Assembly (NCBI GenBank): GCA_029255685.2
Contig: CM055319.2
Span: forward strand, 18,255,247 to 18,319,246
Direction of reading: 5' to 3'
DNA from: Silene conica
Lineage: Eukaryota; Streptophyta; Magnoliopsida; Caryophyllales; Caryophyllaceae
DNA: 64,000 nt
A model generated the notes under the pieces. That model was not told the origin of the DNA, made no database searches, and saw only the letters and a program-made list of their open reading frames with translations. Shown one piece after another: positions 10,130 to 21,100 of this stretch. How positions within the stretch are numbered: position 1 is the first letter of the stretch; each line of letters starts with the position of its first letter. The position numbers and the translations under genes were made by a program.

Positions 10130-10566
10130 TCTCAGCCGGTCAACCGGCTGCCGGTGGTGGACCGGCTGGGAGTCCAAATGTAAACTTCTGAACTTTCTTT
10201 ACAATGAGCCTTGATCTTCAGCCGACCGGCCGGCTGCCGGTCGGGTACCGGCTGGGAGGCTGGTCTTCAAATTCTTACTTTTTCTTCAATTTTCAATATG
10301 TACAGGTACCACCAGTCGGTGGACCGGCTGCCGGTCGGCCACCGGCTGGGAACCCTTTTGTAAGAATCTGCCCAAAAACTTGCTTTCTTCAATTTACGAA
10401 AATTGGCTGAGTATGGGAATGGGTCACCAGCCGGCTCGCCGGCTGCCGGTTGGCTACCGGCTGGGAGCCCTGAACCAAGAATCTGTAACATTTACACATT
10501 TTTCCCAAAAGTCAAGTCAAGGTCCCCCAGCCGGCCTACCGGCCGCCGGCTGGGAACCGGCTGGGA
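10130..10566 (-). repeat. U3 array of five GC palindromic modules
   Basis: Five modules lie at about 10130-10170, 10219-10258, 10310-10350, 10427-10468 and 10527-10566. Each is built from CAGCCGGT, ACCGGCTG, CCGGT and ACCGGCTGGGAG in that order, so the outer arms pair with one another and inner arms can also pair. Spacing is about 90-115 bp and the spacers are AT- or pyrimidine-rich and unrelated in detail. The array ends just upstream of the TATA box, the position of an upstream promoter element. Every module holds several CCGG sites, which are CG and CHG methylation targets. Confidence 0.85.
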
Positions 10567-10789
10567 GTGCCTGGGTCCAATTCTTGTAATTTCTCCTCAT
10601 TTTAATCCAAAAATCATCTCGTTTGCCTCCGTTTCTTCGCTCCCGCCACAACATCTACAAGAAGCAAACCAAAAAGGAATAGTCGAGGTAACGGGCATAA
10701 AAACGAGCAAAGGCACGCAAAACGAGGTCGAATCGGGACCAAAAATGAAGAATAAACAATGAAAATAATGACCAAAATAGAGCTCATCA

Positions 10790-12872
10790 ACAGCTACTAT
10801 TAATGGAGCTTTGATGGTATTTGCGAAATGGTACCCAGATATGATTCCAAGGACTGTAAGATTCCCTTTTGCAGAAGTGTGGGTTAGGGTATGCGGCTTA
10901 CCCTTTGAGTATCTTACGAAGCATGTTGCGCATGTTGCGAGGAAGTTGATGAGTCACCAATACTTTGTGCAACCATTTGAGGGGATCCCAAATCATGATT
11001 ATCTTAGGTTAAAGGTTTGTATTCGTCTTAATCAACCTTTAATGCCTGACTTTTTCTTGACTCTTGACGATGGACATTTTTTATGGGTTCAGTTTATGTA
11101 TGAGGAGATTTTCAAATACTGTATTAAATGTGGGAAAATTGGACACACGGGTGTTCAATATAGAGAAAGTATGATGCCCATTATTTCTGAGATTACTGAT
11201 ATGATGGATAGGTCAGTGGAAAAGGTTTTGTAGTGTACCAGGCTTAATAGTAGTCATACTATGTTTAATATGGACTTGAGGGCTACTCCCTCCACAACTA
11301 AGTTTGTTAATTCTAAGGTACGCTTGGGACAAAGGAGAAATTGAAGGAGGGGAAGGGAGTCTCCGGAAAGAGTTATCGATTTCAATATAGGTATTACTCC
11401 TGGGGGAGGGTTTACCCAGGGATGAGGTTTGCAGTTACTGCACAACCTTTTGTTGGCCCAGTGGTGTTCAATTTACGACAACAGGTTTTGAATGGTAAAG
11501 GTGGAGGAGGGGAGGGTGACCAGGGAAGGGGTTTAGGACAGGGACAACATACTAGTTATGGTGGGGAAGATGTTAGGGATGCTCAAGGACATCAGGGGTT
11601 TGGGTATGGTAATATGGGAGCTCAAGCTATGGAAGGGGTGCTGCAGCAGCAATTTGGCATGCAGAATATGGAAGTGGAAGTCCAAAATAATGGACAAGTT
11701 TTATCTGAAACTGAGTTGAGAAGGGGGAGTGAAGGACAGCAGAGGCAAGGAAATGGGGATGTAGAAATGAGAGGGAGGGAGGAGGAACAGGATCAGTATC
11801 ATAGTGCGGAGGAGGAGTTTGATATGCAAATGAACTTACAGGTTGAGCAGGAGGATGACCTGAGACAATTGAGGGCTAATGATCCTTATCTACTGTATGC
11901 TTCTCAAAATTCGTTGAGTGAGGTGGTGGATAGGGATCAGAGGGTGCAAGAAGTTATCCCTTCCAGGGTGGAAGAAGACCCAGAATGTGCCTTGATGGAT
12001 GATGAGTATAGAGGTTTTAACCAGACTTTTGACCCACCAGAAAGGGGATTACCAATCATTTATCATTTCCCAGATGGGCATTTCAGAATGGGGGTTGTGG
12101 GGAGTGATGAAGAGAATGGGATGAGTGTTGAGGCTAGTGAGGAGGTGCGGGAAACTGAAGTTATTGTGATTAGTGATGGGGAATCCACACATGAATGTGA
12201 TCATTACCCTTACCACTTGTATAATACTGCAGCTGGTACAAATGAGGACTCCTCTGATCTCAATCACAATTCTGCTATTGTGATTTCTTCTGATGGGTCT
12301 GCTGAGGTTGGTAGTGGGCTGCAAACTAGGTTACAGCTGGTGATGGGAGCCTTAGGGGTGAAGATAGTCAAGTAAATATGGTGAAGGAGGAGAAGCAGGA
12401 TGTGATACATACTGCAACCCCTGATGCTCTAATTAGAAAAGAGATTGAATTGGATACAGGGTTATCTAGGTCGGAGAGGATTGTGGAGCAGATTAGGCAT
12501 TCTACTGAACATGCCATTAAGAAAAGGAAACAAGTGGTTAAGGAGGCTGAGGAAGGTATGGAGCAGGCTATGGCTGAACAAGGAGTTGGACAGAGTAAGG
12601 AAAAAAATTGTTTGATATTTATAGGCTATGGCTAAAAAAGCTTGCTTGGGAAGTGGAGTTCAGGGACCAGTGTGTTTAGGTGTGTTTCAGGATGGGGAAA
12701 GGAGTGGAATTGGGACAGGGCTGAAGGCACAAACAAAGAAAAGGATGGGGGTGCTGGTGTCTTTATCTGTGTCAATGACTCAGACATGGAAGAGTCTTCT
12801 GATTCTTCAATGGAGGAAGACTTGAAGGGCTTTGAGGAGGTTGGGTCATCACAACCTCATGAGACGCCATGA
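10790..12872 (+). pseudogene. LINE ORF1 remnant (DUF4283-like region, CCHC knuckle)
   Basis: Reading starts in frame at the junction with ...NGALMVFAKWYPD and continues through PFAEVWVRVCGLPFEYL, the C-terminal part of a DUF4283-type domain. A zinc knuckle follows (CIKCGKIGHTG with the fourth ligand position occupied by Tyr in GVQYRE, so one Cys appears lost). A TAG at 11231 and later stops break the frame. The next open piece (11341-12375, 344 residues) is rich in Gly, Gln and Glu, and a smaller one runs from 12378 to 12635. In plant L1 elements ORF1 is an RNA-binding chaperone; this copy cannot encode one. Confidence 0.75.
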
Positions 12873-15800
12873 ACGGTTTGGTATGGAATTGTAGGGGTCT
12901 AAACAATACGCTCTCTCCTACAATTCCTAAATTAAGAGTGATATTAAGTAAGAAGTCTTTTGATTTTATGTTTTTAGCTGAAACAAAATGTAATAGTAAT
13001 AATGTTAGTCGGTTGTTTCGCTCGTGGGGTTTTGATATAACTCAGTAGGGATGGACTCTGATGGAGCATCCGGGGGGTTATGAGTAGGATGGAAAAGGGG
13101 CATTAATATGAGCCTTCATTTTGCGTGTAAGAACTACCTTGTTGTTTTGGTGACGAAGTATTATGGACAGAGTTGGTATTATGTCTTTTTCTATGGGGAT
13201 CCTTACATTGCTAAATGACAACAAGTCTTTGATGATCTTGAGGAAAAATTACGACGTTTGCAACATCCTTTCCTAATAGTAGGGGACTTTAATCAAGTTG
13301 AATTCACGTGGGAAAAATGTAGTAATAATCAAGGGGTGATACCGGGGGATATGTTTTTTCGGAGTGGAAAATTAGAAATGAGCTTCTGGACATCCCATTT
13401 AAAGGTCCAAAATTTACTTGGTGTAATAATAGACAAGGTTCGGCTAGGGTTTATGAACGTTTCGATAAGGCACTAGCTAGGATCATGGGATTGGTTAGAA
13501 CTGTTTCCGGATACGTGAATGCAACATTACCTGATACAGCTTTCTGATCATGCACCGGTGGAGCTCAACTTAGTTTTAACAAATGATAGAATTAAAAGGC
13601 CTTATAAGGTGGATATATGGGCTTTAGATCATATTGAGTGTGTGGATCCGCTACAGGAAAAATGGTCTATGTATATAAATGGATCTCCTTCATTTAGATT
13701 AATTCGAAAAATGGGTATTGTTCGTCAAGAGATTAGAAAATGGTGCTTGAATAAGAAGGAGAGTTGGTTGTTTAGGTGGGATGAGTTTGATAAAAGACTT
13801 GAGGAGGGTCAAGAGGAGGCGGTTCTGGTTGGCAATGTGGAAAATTATGAAAAAGTGCATAAGGAATGAAAGGAGTTTGCGAATGTCTCGGCCTTGTACT
13901 AGAAACAGAGAGCTAAAATAAAGTGGGTTGTGGAAGGGGATATAGGTACAAAAATTTTCTTCAATGGGGCCAAAGAGCGGGTAGGAATTTTATTGTTGGG
14001 GTGAGGGGTGAAGATAATAGCTGGGAGTATGAGAGACAGAACATAGGTGATGAATTCCAAAAAAATTTAAAAATATTTTCGGGGCGGATATGGATGGGGA
14101 TCAACTGGAAAATGCGGGAATAAATGGTCATCAGGGGATAAATTTTCAGGAGTTTCTTTTAGCCATTGAGGCTAAGGTGAGTGAGGTGGATTTTGATAAG
14201 CTAAGTAAGCCTTTTACAGGGAAGGAGGTGCGGAAGGCGGTTTTTCAGATGGGGTCTCTTAAATCTTCGGGGCCGGATGGCATTCCAGCTCGTGTTCTTC
14301 ATAGATGTTGGTTTTTTATGAAGAAGGATTTTACGAAGGCGGCTTTAGTTGTTCTTAATTCTGGTAGGGTTCTCAGGGAGTTTAATAGAACGTTTATTGC
14401 TCTGGTTCCGAAGTGTCAAAATCCTGAAGAGGTTAGTGATTTTCGACCAATTAGTCTGTGCAATGTATTTATGCGTGTTATTTCAAAATGCATTACTAAT
14501 CGGTTGACTAAGGTAATGGGATATTTGGTTGGGCGCTTTTAAGGTGCTTTCATTCCAGGCAGAAGTATTAGTGACAACATTCTTTTGGCAAATGAGGCTA
14601 TTTTTCGGATTAATAATCAAAAAGTGGGTAAGGTAGGAAAGTTGGCTTTTAAAATTGATATGAGTAAGGCTTATGATAGAATGAAGTGGAACTTTGCTGA
14701 GGCTATACTTAGGAAGATGGGATTTCCGGATAGGATTGTTGTCTTAATTTTAGAGTGTGTTACTACAGGCTCGTATGAAGTTCTTTTGAATGGAGCACCA
14801 CTTAAGCAATTTAAACCAAGGCGTGGTCTTAGGCAAGGGGATCCGTTATCCCCCTATCTCTTCGTTCTGTGTATGGAGGCTTTGTCGAGAAATATTTGCA
14901 GGGCTCAAGACTTGGGAAGGATACAAGGTATTTCTTTGGCTCATGGTGTGGAAAAATTATCACACCTCTTTTTTGCAGATGATGCGGTGTTTTTCCTAGA
15001 GGATAAGAAGGAGAATTCGATGAATCTGATGCATATAATTGATACCTTTTGTCTCTTATCTGGTCAACGGCTCAATGAGAGTAAATCTGGACTTATTTTT
15101 AGCCCAAATATGACTTTAAGTAGGGTAAAACTGACACTTCGGACTTTTAGAATAATGAGGAACAGGGGCTTTGGCAAGTACTTGGGTATCCCCACTGAGC
15201 TGCAAGGATCCAAAAGGAATCTTTTTAAGGGCCTTATTGAGAATGTCCAACGGAAGGTGTCCTCATGGAATGGGGTTCTTTTAGCATCGTCGATCGGGTA
15301 GGCTGACCTTGATAAATTCCATCCTGGCCACCATCTCAAATTACTTTCTATCGGTATTTAGAGTACCGGTAAGTGTGACACGAAAGATTAACTCTCTCCT
15401 GTCGCAGTTCTGGTGGGCTGGAAATAGAACAGGGAAGACTATTCACTGGTGTAGTATGAATTTTCTGGGATTGCCTAAAAGTAGAGGAGGGGTTGGAATT
15501 CGGAATATTGAGGTTCTTAATAAGGCTCTCTTGGCCAAGCAAGCATGGAGGATAATCACGGGGGAAAGGTCGTATTTTGGGATGTATTTCGTAATCTTTT
15601 AAAGGTTATTGTGAATGCGGATTTGGGTGTGCAGATGGTGGAGCAGGGTAATATGTCTTGGGGGAGACGGAGTATTATACATGGGTTCAGGTCGCTTAAG
15701 GACATGTTGGTTTGGAAGCCAGGAATTAAATCAAAGCTGAATGTGTGGACTAATGGATGGATTGGTGCGGAAAAGCCAGAACCTAATAATTTAATTTTGG

Positions 15801-17051
15801 GTGGAAATTATACTCACTTGAAAAATCTGGTGGTTGGAGACCTAGTTACTGACACGGGTCAATGGGATAGGGATAAGCTGCTTTTCTTATTTGACGAGGG
15901 TTTTGTCTCCTTGTCTGAGTCTAGAGTTGTTGACAGAATTATATGGTCATATACGACTAGTGGAGTCTATACGGTTAAGAGTGGATATGGGTTGTTGTTT
16001 GAGGAACATTTTCTGTCAAGATCGTCTCAGGCTTATGGTAGTCGTATTACTATGGCTGGTCGAAAATTTTGTAAATCGAAATTGTGGGGTTTACAGATAC
16101 CACAGGCATGGAAAGTCTTGATTTGGAAGATTATTACTAATACTCTGCCACTAGGAGGGGAGTTCAGGAGACGAGGGGTTGGAGTGGTGGATGACTGGGG
16201 TTGTAGGTTTGTAAGGATTAGGGTAGTGGTAATACTGAAACGCTTGAGCATTTATTTAGAGACTGTCCGTTCATTGAAAGGGTTTGGGGGCCTCCACTTT
16301 GCGAATTAGATCAAGACAGCTGAATGATATTACTATGGGGGACTGGCTGGTGGATTGGGTCTTTTATCTCTCGAGACTCCAGGACTCAAGTACTCGTATT
16401 ATTCAGTTTGTGGCTTTGATCTGGTGTATCTGGTTAATGCGGAATAGGTTAATTTTTCAGAAGGAACAGATACATGTTGAAGGTTTATTTAGGACTTATA
16501 AGTCGGTGCTGTGCACGGCTTTGGAAGCGAAGGAGGTTAAAGAAAAATGGGGGAGAGATGGGAAAAGGGGGGGCTCATCCAGTGTGAAATTAAGGATGCG
16601 CACAGGAGGATTAGAGACTAAGCCTTTTTGTTTGGTTGGAAAAAAATGGACGTGTTTGTGTAAACGAATCAAGGTTGATGCGAGTTGGAAAGCGGTTAGG
16701 GAAACGGGGGTTAGGTGGATTGTTTTTGACGAGATGGGGAAGGTATGCTATGGGGGGGGGCGGGGTCATAAGGTGTCTGCTTCCACACCTCTTCAAGCTG
16801 AGGTTTTGGGGATAAGGTTTGCACTTCAATGGGCGGTTCAGAGTCAAGAGCGTCATGTTGAGATCCTGTCAAATTATCTTAGTGGCATTTTGCAGATTGC
16901 GGATTTGGAGCAGAGGCACTACCTGATTGATGATATCGTGGAAGACCTAAAATCTCTTTATAGTTTTTTTCACTGTCCAAATATTACTTTTATTCCTAGA
17001 TCATTAAACAGGCTGGCACATAATCAGGCATATAGGGTTGTGTGCATGTAG
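12869..17051 (+). pseudogene. LINE ORF2 remnant (endonuclease, RT, zf-RVT, RNase H)
   Basis: ATG at 12869 begins with the endonuclease start VWNCRGLNN and reaches LAETKCNSNN before an in-frame stop. Reverse transcriptase is readable in two frames between about 14090 and 15301: GPDGIPARVLH, FRPISLCNV, FKIDMSKAYDRMKW, RRGLRQGDPLSPYLFVL and the catalytic FADDAVFFL. The zinc-binding RT tail follows at about 15545-16250 (KLWGLQIPQAWKVLIWKI). An RNase H domain occupies about 16660-17048 (RIKVDASWK, LQAEVLGIRFAL), in which the usual SD is SN at SNYLSG. At least six frame changes occur along the ORF. Antisense ORFs here are shadows. Confidence 0.85.
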
Positions 17052-17083
17052 GCCTTTCATTTTCGAGTTCCAAAAAAAAAAAC

Positions 17084-18167
17084 ACTTTGTTTCACATATT
17101 TTCATTTCCATTATATTTCTAGTGAAATGGGCTCTTCCCTGATCACTTTTTATTGAATAACCTGAGTATTAGACATATTTGAAAACTGTATAGAACGGTA
17201 AGTCTTGTTTAAGAAACTCGATTTTAAAACAAGCAAATTAGATACCAGGTATGTGTGGCATTGTGGCTACCCAGTTATACTCCGTAGTATGTCTGTTTAC
17301 AAACAAAAAAGCCACGACATCCAAAGTGTACTAGCTATATAGAGAGCGCATCCTGATACATACGCTAAGAATATTCAAGGGTTTACATAGTTGGCCCATT
17401 GAACCGCCAAAAACCGCTAGATCGCTTGTTGGAAGGCCACAGATCAATCTGAGAACATAATATCGTCCAGAATTTCAGTACTGCCAAGTCCAAGCCATCA
17501 TTCAGAAAGCAAATAAAAATGCAAATATATGTAAACCCCTGGAACTAAGATTATGTAATACGCAAAGACTAACCCTTTTGCCATCTATATTGGTGACAAC
17601 CAAAGAGAGGAACTATGTCACCACCAGTAGCACTGCCCACAAGTTCGCCAACGTAATAAGAAACTAATCCAGTATTCTCAACCCTGCCTACCAATCACTT
17701 CCAACATGGATCCTGTTAAGAAAAATAATTTGTCAGCCAAACCGGAGAAAGATCATAATTTTCACACAATTTTGAAATGCAAAACCAAGTAAATGTTCCA
17801 ATTTACCCATGCATGTTCCAAATGTGAACATGGTGTTTTCATGCAATGTGCAAACGTAAACATGTCAAAATATCATCCCTCTATAACAAAGTATTAAGGA
17901 ATTAAAGATCCCACCTAGGGGTTACGGCGGGGTTGGAGGGTGAATATAAAGCATCGGTCAACTATGTATAAGAATATGTTGTGCATGTAATGCCGTTAAC
18001 AAATTAAATCAAAACCATTTCTATCTAAGTATCTATAAGCCACGACTCGTGTAGAATTGTGTCGATCATAGAGCATGAAAAATCTACATGGTACTTGAAG
18101 AGAGGAAAGGATAAGCATGGAAGAAACAAACGAACCAAAAATTTTAGCCTTAATCATTGGATGCTAG
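17084..18167. other. LINE-NUA spacer with the NUA 3' UTR
   Basis: No coding potential is seen in 1.08 kb. The part nearest 18167 must hold the 3' UTR of the minus-strand NUA gene. On that strand a splice-acceptor-like TTTCTTAACAG/GATCC lies near 17704-17716, but no convincing donor was found, so a UTR intron is not claimed. The LINE ends here on the opposite strand. Confidence 0.5.
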
Positions 18168-21100
18168 TCAACGTCCACCACGTCTACCACGGCTACGCAG
18201 CAACGGGCCTCCTCTACCTCGTCTTGTGGTAGGCATATAATTCGGAGTTGTAGAATCAGAGGCAGAAGCAGAAGATGATAGTCCAAGTCTTTTCGCTGCC
18301 CTTTCCTTAGCCCTGTCAGATATATGAATGGTCCTTGGGGCGTGTGATGGCTGTGGCAGGTCCTGACTACTTTCCCTAGAAACAACCGATTCCATACTAT
18401 GGTCTGCATCCCCGACAGTTTGTTCATCACCATTATTGGATTTATCCAAATCCTCAGCAGCCTCTTCAGCTAGCTCACCTTCTTCCATCTGCTCATTGGC
18501 ATTTAAATTCTCAGGAGAAGTTGCCTCATTGGCATCCATGGCTAAAGCGTCATCATCAACTCGAGAAGGAGAAGGCATGGATGCTGCAGTAGAATGCTCA
18601 GGCTGAACCTCAGTTGCATCTTCGCTTTCGGTGATAGTTGTGTCGTCGCCAACATCCAAATAAGAACTTTCTGGAAGCATTTCTCCCTCTTCTTTGTCTC
18701 CAACATCTTGCTCGGCATGCAAATCGGATGATTCATCAACCATCAATTCCATCTCACTACCCTTACCAGCATACTCATCGTTAATTATATTCTCGCTCTC
18801 CATATCTAATGTCTTTGTGTCATTTGGTTCGTAGAATTCTTCAGCCTCATTTCCTTGTCCTTCAACAGTTTCAACATCCTTCTTAGAATCAGAAGACTCA
18901 TAAGTCAAACCTTGACGCACATCACTGACAACATCAAGTAATTCTTCGACATTTTCCAAACTAACAGCAGGTGCGGGAACATCCTGCTGCAAAGACTCTA
19001 AACCCTTTGACTTCTTTAGAGAAGGTTCCGGAAAATCAGTGCTAGAATCTCCAGCATGAATATGATCGTCCTGTTTCTCGGATAAAGGAGAAGCAGGGCG
19101 CTTCCGTACGAGAGTTTCCGAGGAAAGAGCAACCAAGGACGGTTTTTCTGTTTCCTGCTCTGAAGTGGGATTTCCAGAATTCTTAAAACCATCCAAGTCT
19201 GAACTCTCAACAATACGATGAGGCGTCTCTGACTTGATAAGTCGAGGTCTAACCAACTTCCTAGATTTAGGCATCGAGACTTTCTTCTCTCTTTCATCCG
19301 TCGATTTTGCAGGTGTGATAACTGGAGCAGCGGTCAACGGTGTTGTCACTGGGACTTCAACAGGCAACGACTGGATGGTACTGGCACTAGCTACAACTGG
19401 AGCTGCATCCACAGCAGAAACATTATTTGTAGAACCCTGGTTGTTCTGGTTGCCAACATCATTTAAGACTAAGTGGGCTTCTCTTTCAAAGTTTTCAATA
19501 GCCAACACATATGCTGCGGCCAGATCATCCAAGTTATTTTCAGAAAGAAGCTGAATGACTGAGGTTCCCTCTGGAAGGCTGTCTTTTGCATGTTTAAGCT
19601 TCTCAAGCTCATTTGAAATCTTCCCTACAGCTTCTTTTTGCTTTTCAAGTTGATCTTCGAACTTCTTTCTCTCCGAATCAACATGTTCAACTTTGGCCAA
19701 GATTGATTTTTCTATGCCCTGACGATCTCTTCTGAACTTTGTCAACGTATTCTCCAATGTCTTTATCCTAGTGTCTCTCATCGCGGCATCAACCGACTTA
19801 TCTTCTGTAGCCTTTTTATCCCGGCGAAGATCCTCCAACTGTTTTGAGATTGCCTGCTTCTCTTTGGTCAGTTCCTCTTTATCCTTTAGAAGTACTTCTC
19901 TCTCTTTCTCCTTCTCCTTACCCAAAGCATCCTTATCCTTGCCCAAAACTTCCTTCTCATGCATAAGGGATTCCTTCTCCTTCAACAGAGAATCCTTCTC
20001 TCTAGACAGAGACTCGGCTTTCCGCTTATAATTACTGCTGATCTTCTTCTGCTTATCAATATCTAATTGCAAACGCTCTATTTGTGCAAGGTGACTATCT
20101 CTCTCAGTTAGCTGTAATCTGGTGCTTGTTAACTCCTGGTCAAGTTTCGCTATCAGTTCTTGCTTCTGAGATATTTGGCTTTGTACTTCTACAATTATAG
20201 CTTCTTTTGCCCTCACAGTTGCCTGGAGCTCCTCAACTTCACTCTTCAAGCGGCTATATTCCCCTGCATTCACGTTTTTAGAAGCCTCACACATGTCAAA
20301 CATTTGCGCTTCCAAGTTATCTTTGTCTTTCTTGCACAATTCAACTTCTTTCCTGAGACCCTCGATCTCAAGCTCTTTCTCGTTCAAAATGTTCTGCAAC
20401 TTCTCCGCCTCAATTTTCGCAGATTGAGCAACTTCCCGCAATTTGTGACACTCCTCAAAATTATGCCTATTTTCCTCCCTGAGTTGCATATTGCTCTCCC
20501 GCAACAAATTCATTTCGCTCACCTGAAGTTTCAAGGCTTTGAATTCATCTTCTGTGAACAACAAATTTCTCGAATTTGCACGCTCTGTGCTAAGTGATGC
20601 TTCGGCTTCTTCAGATGCCTTCATAGCTCTCTCAAGCTGTGACTGCAGACGCAGTTTCTCCTGTTTCAAGCAAGAAGCAAAAGTTATCAGCAACAACAGA
20701 TAAATGATAGGCAACCCCCTCTCAGCCCTACCCTCTCAAATATGCAAGCCTTGCAGAAGCAACTATAAATGAATAACCACATGCAGTAAATAATTGCCAC
20801 CTTAATCACAAAGCTATTGTCCCCATCTCAATTTGGTTGTACCATTAATTTTTCTGAATATATGTAGGTAAATGTACAAGTTGTCATGTTTGATTCATCG
20901 AAACTGCCCTGTTTTCATTATGTGATTTTAAAAAGGTGTACGAGTTGTATAAGCTGTAGAAATATTGGGTGAGAAACTAATGGTCAATCAGTCAATGTCA
21001 ACATCAGCTAATCATCAAAGCCAAGTGGGTTCAATATCTATAGGATGGATTACGATCAAGAGCCATACCTGCTTCAACAAAGAGATCTCCGTTTCCGCTA

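Larger units (their letters stand above)
1..10789 (-). mobile_element. Athila-like Ty3/gypsy retrotransposon, non-autonomous, 3' LTR outside window
   Basis: Read on the minus strand, the order is 5' LTR (10789-9096), tRNA-Asp primer-binding site (9092-9075), gag (8928-8080), gag tail plus aspartic protease (8120-5682), a palindrome-rich non-coding block (5431-4937), an Athila ORF1-like frame (4737-3054), then AT-rich 3' sequence to the left edge. No reverse transcriptase, RNase H or integrase motif is found between the protease and the second ORF, where an autonomous Athila carries them. The element should therefore depend on enzymes from a relative. It is itself interrupted by a solo LTR at 1126-2602. 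The 3' LTR and far target duplication lie beyond base 1, so full length and age cannot be stated. The lineage call rests on the protease type, the ORF1-like domain and the tRNA-Asp primer site. Confidence 0.82.
9096..10789 (-). repeat. 5' LTR of the Athila-like element (1,694 bp)
   Basis: On the minus strand the LTR begins TGATGAGC at 10789 and ends GGCCATCA at 9096, giving the inverted pair TGATG/CATCA and the usual TG...CA ends. Three bases (AAA) separate it from the primer-binding site. A TATA box near 10096-10105 places transcription start around 10065. U3 is therefore about 720 bp and carries five GC palindromes, and R plus U5 is about 970 bp. The bases beyond 10789 are LINE sequence, so this edge is an insertion junction. 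The partner LTR is not in the window, so the boundaries rest on end motifs alone. Confidence 0.75.
10790..17083 (+). mobile_element. Decayed L1-type LINE, 5' end displaced by the LTR element
   Basis: The plus strand carries an ORF1 tail with a DUF4283-like segment and zinc knuckle, then ORF2 with endonuclease, reverse transcriptase, zinc-binding RT tail and RNase H. Poly(A) of about 11 residues lies near 17072-17083. Sequence starts in the middle of ORF1 exactly at the LTR edge, so the Athila-like element inserted into an existing LINE and the missing 5' part should lie to the left of the window. Multiple frameshifts and stops show it is inactive. Confidence 0.88.

Noticed and set aside
17704..17716. 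Splice-acceptor-like site in the NUA 3' region suggesting a 3'-UTR intron
   Set aside because: No convincing donor between the stop codon and this site was found by eye.
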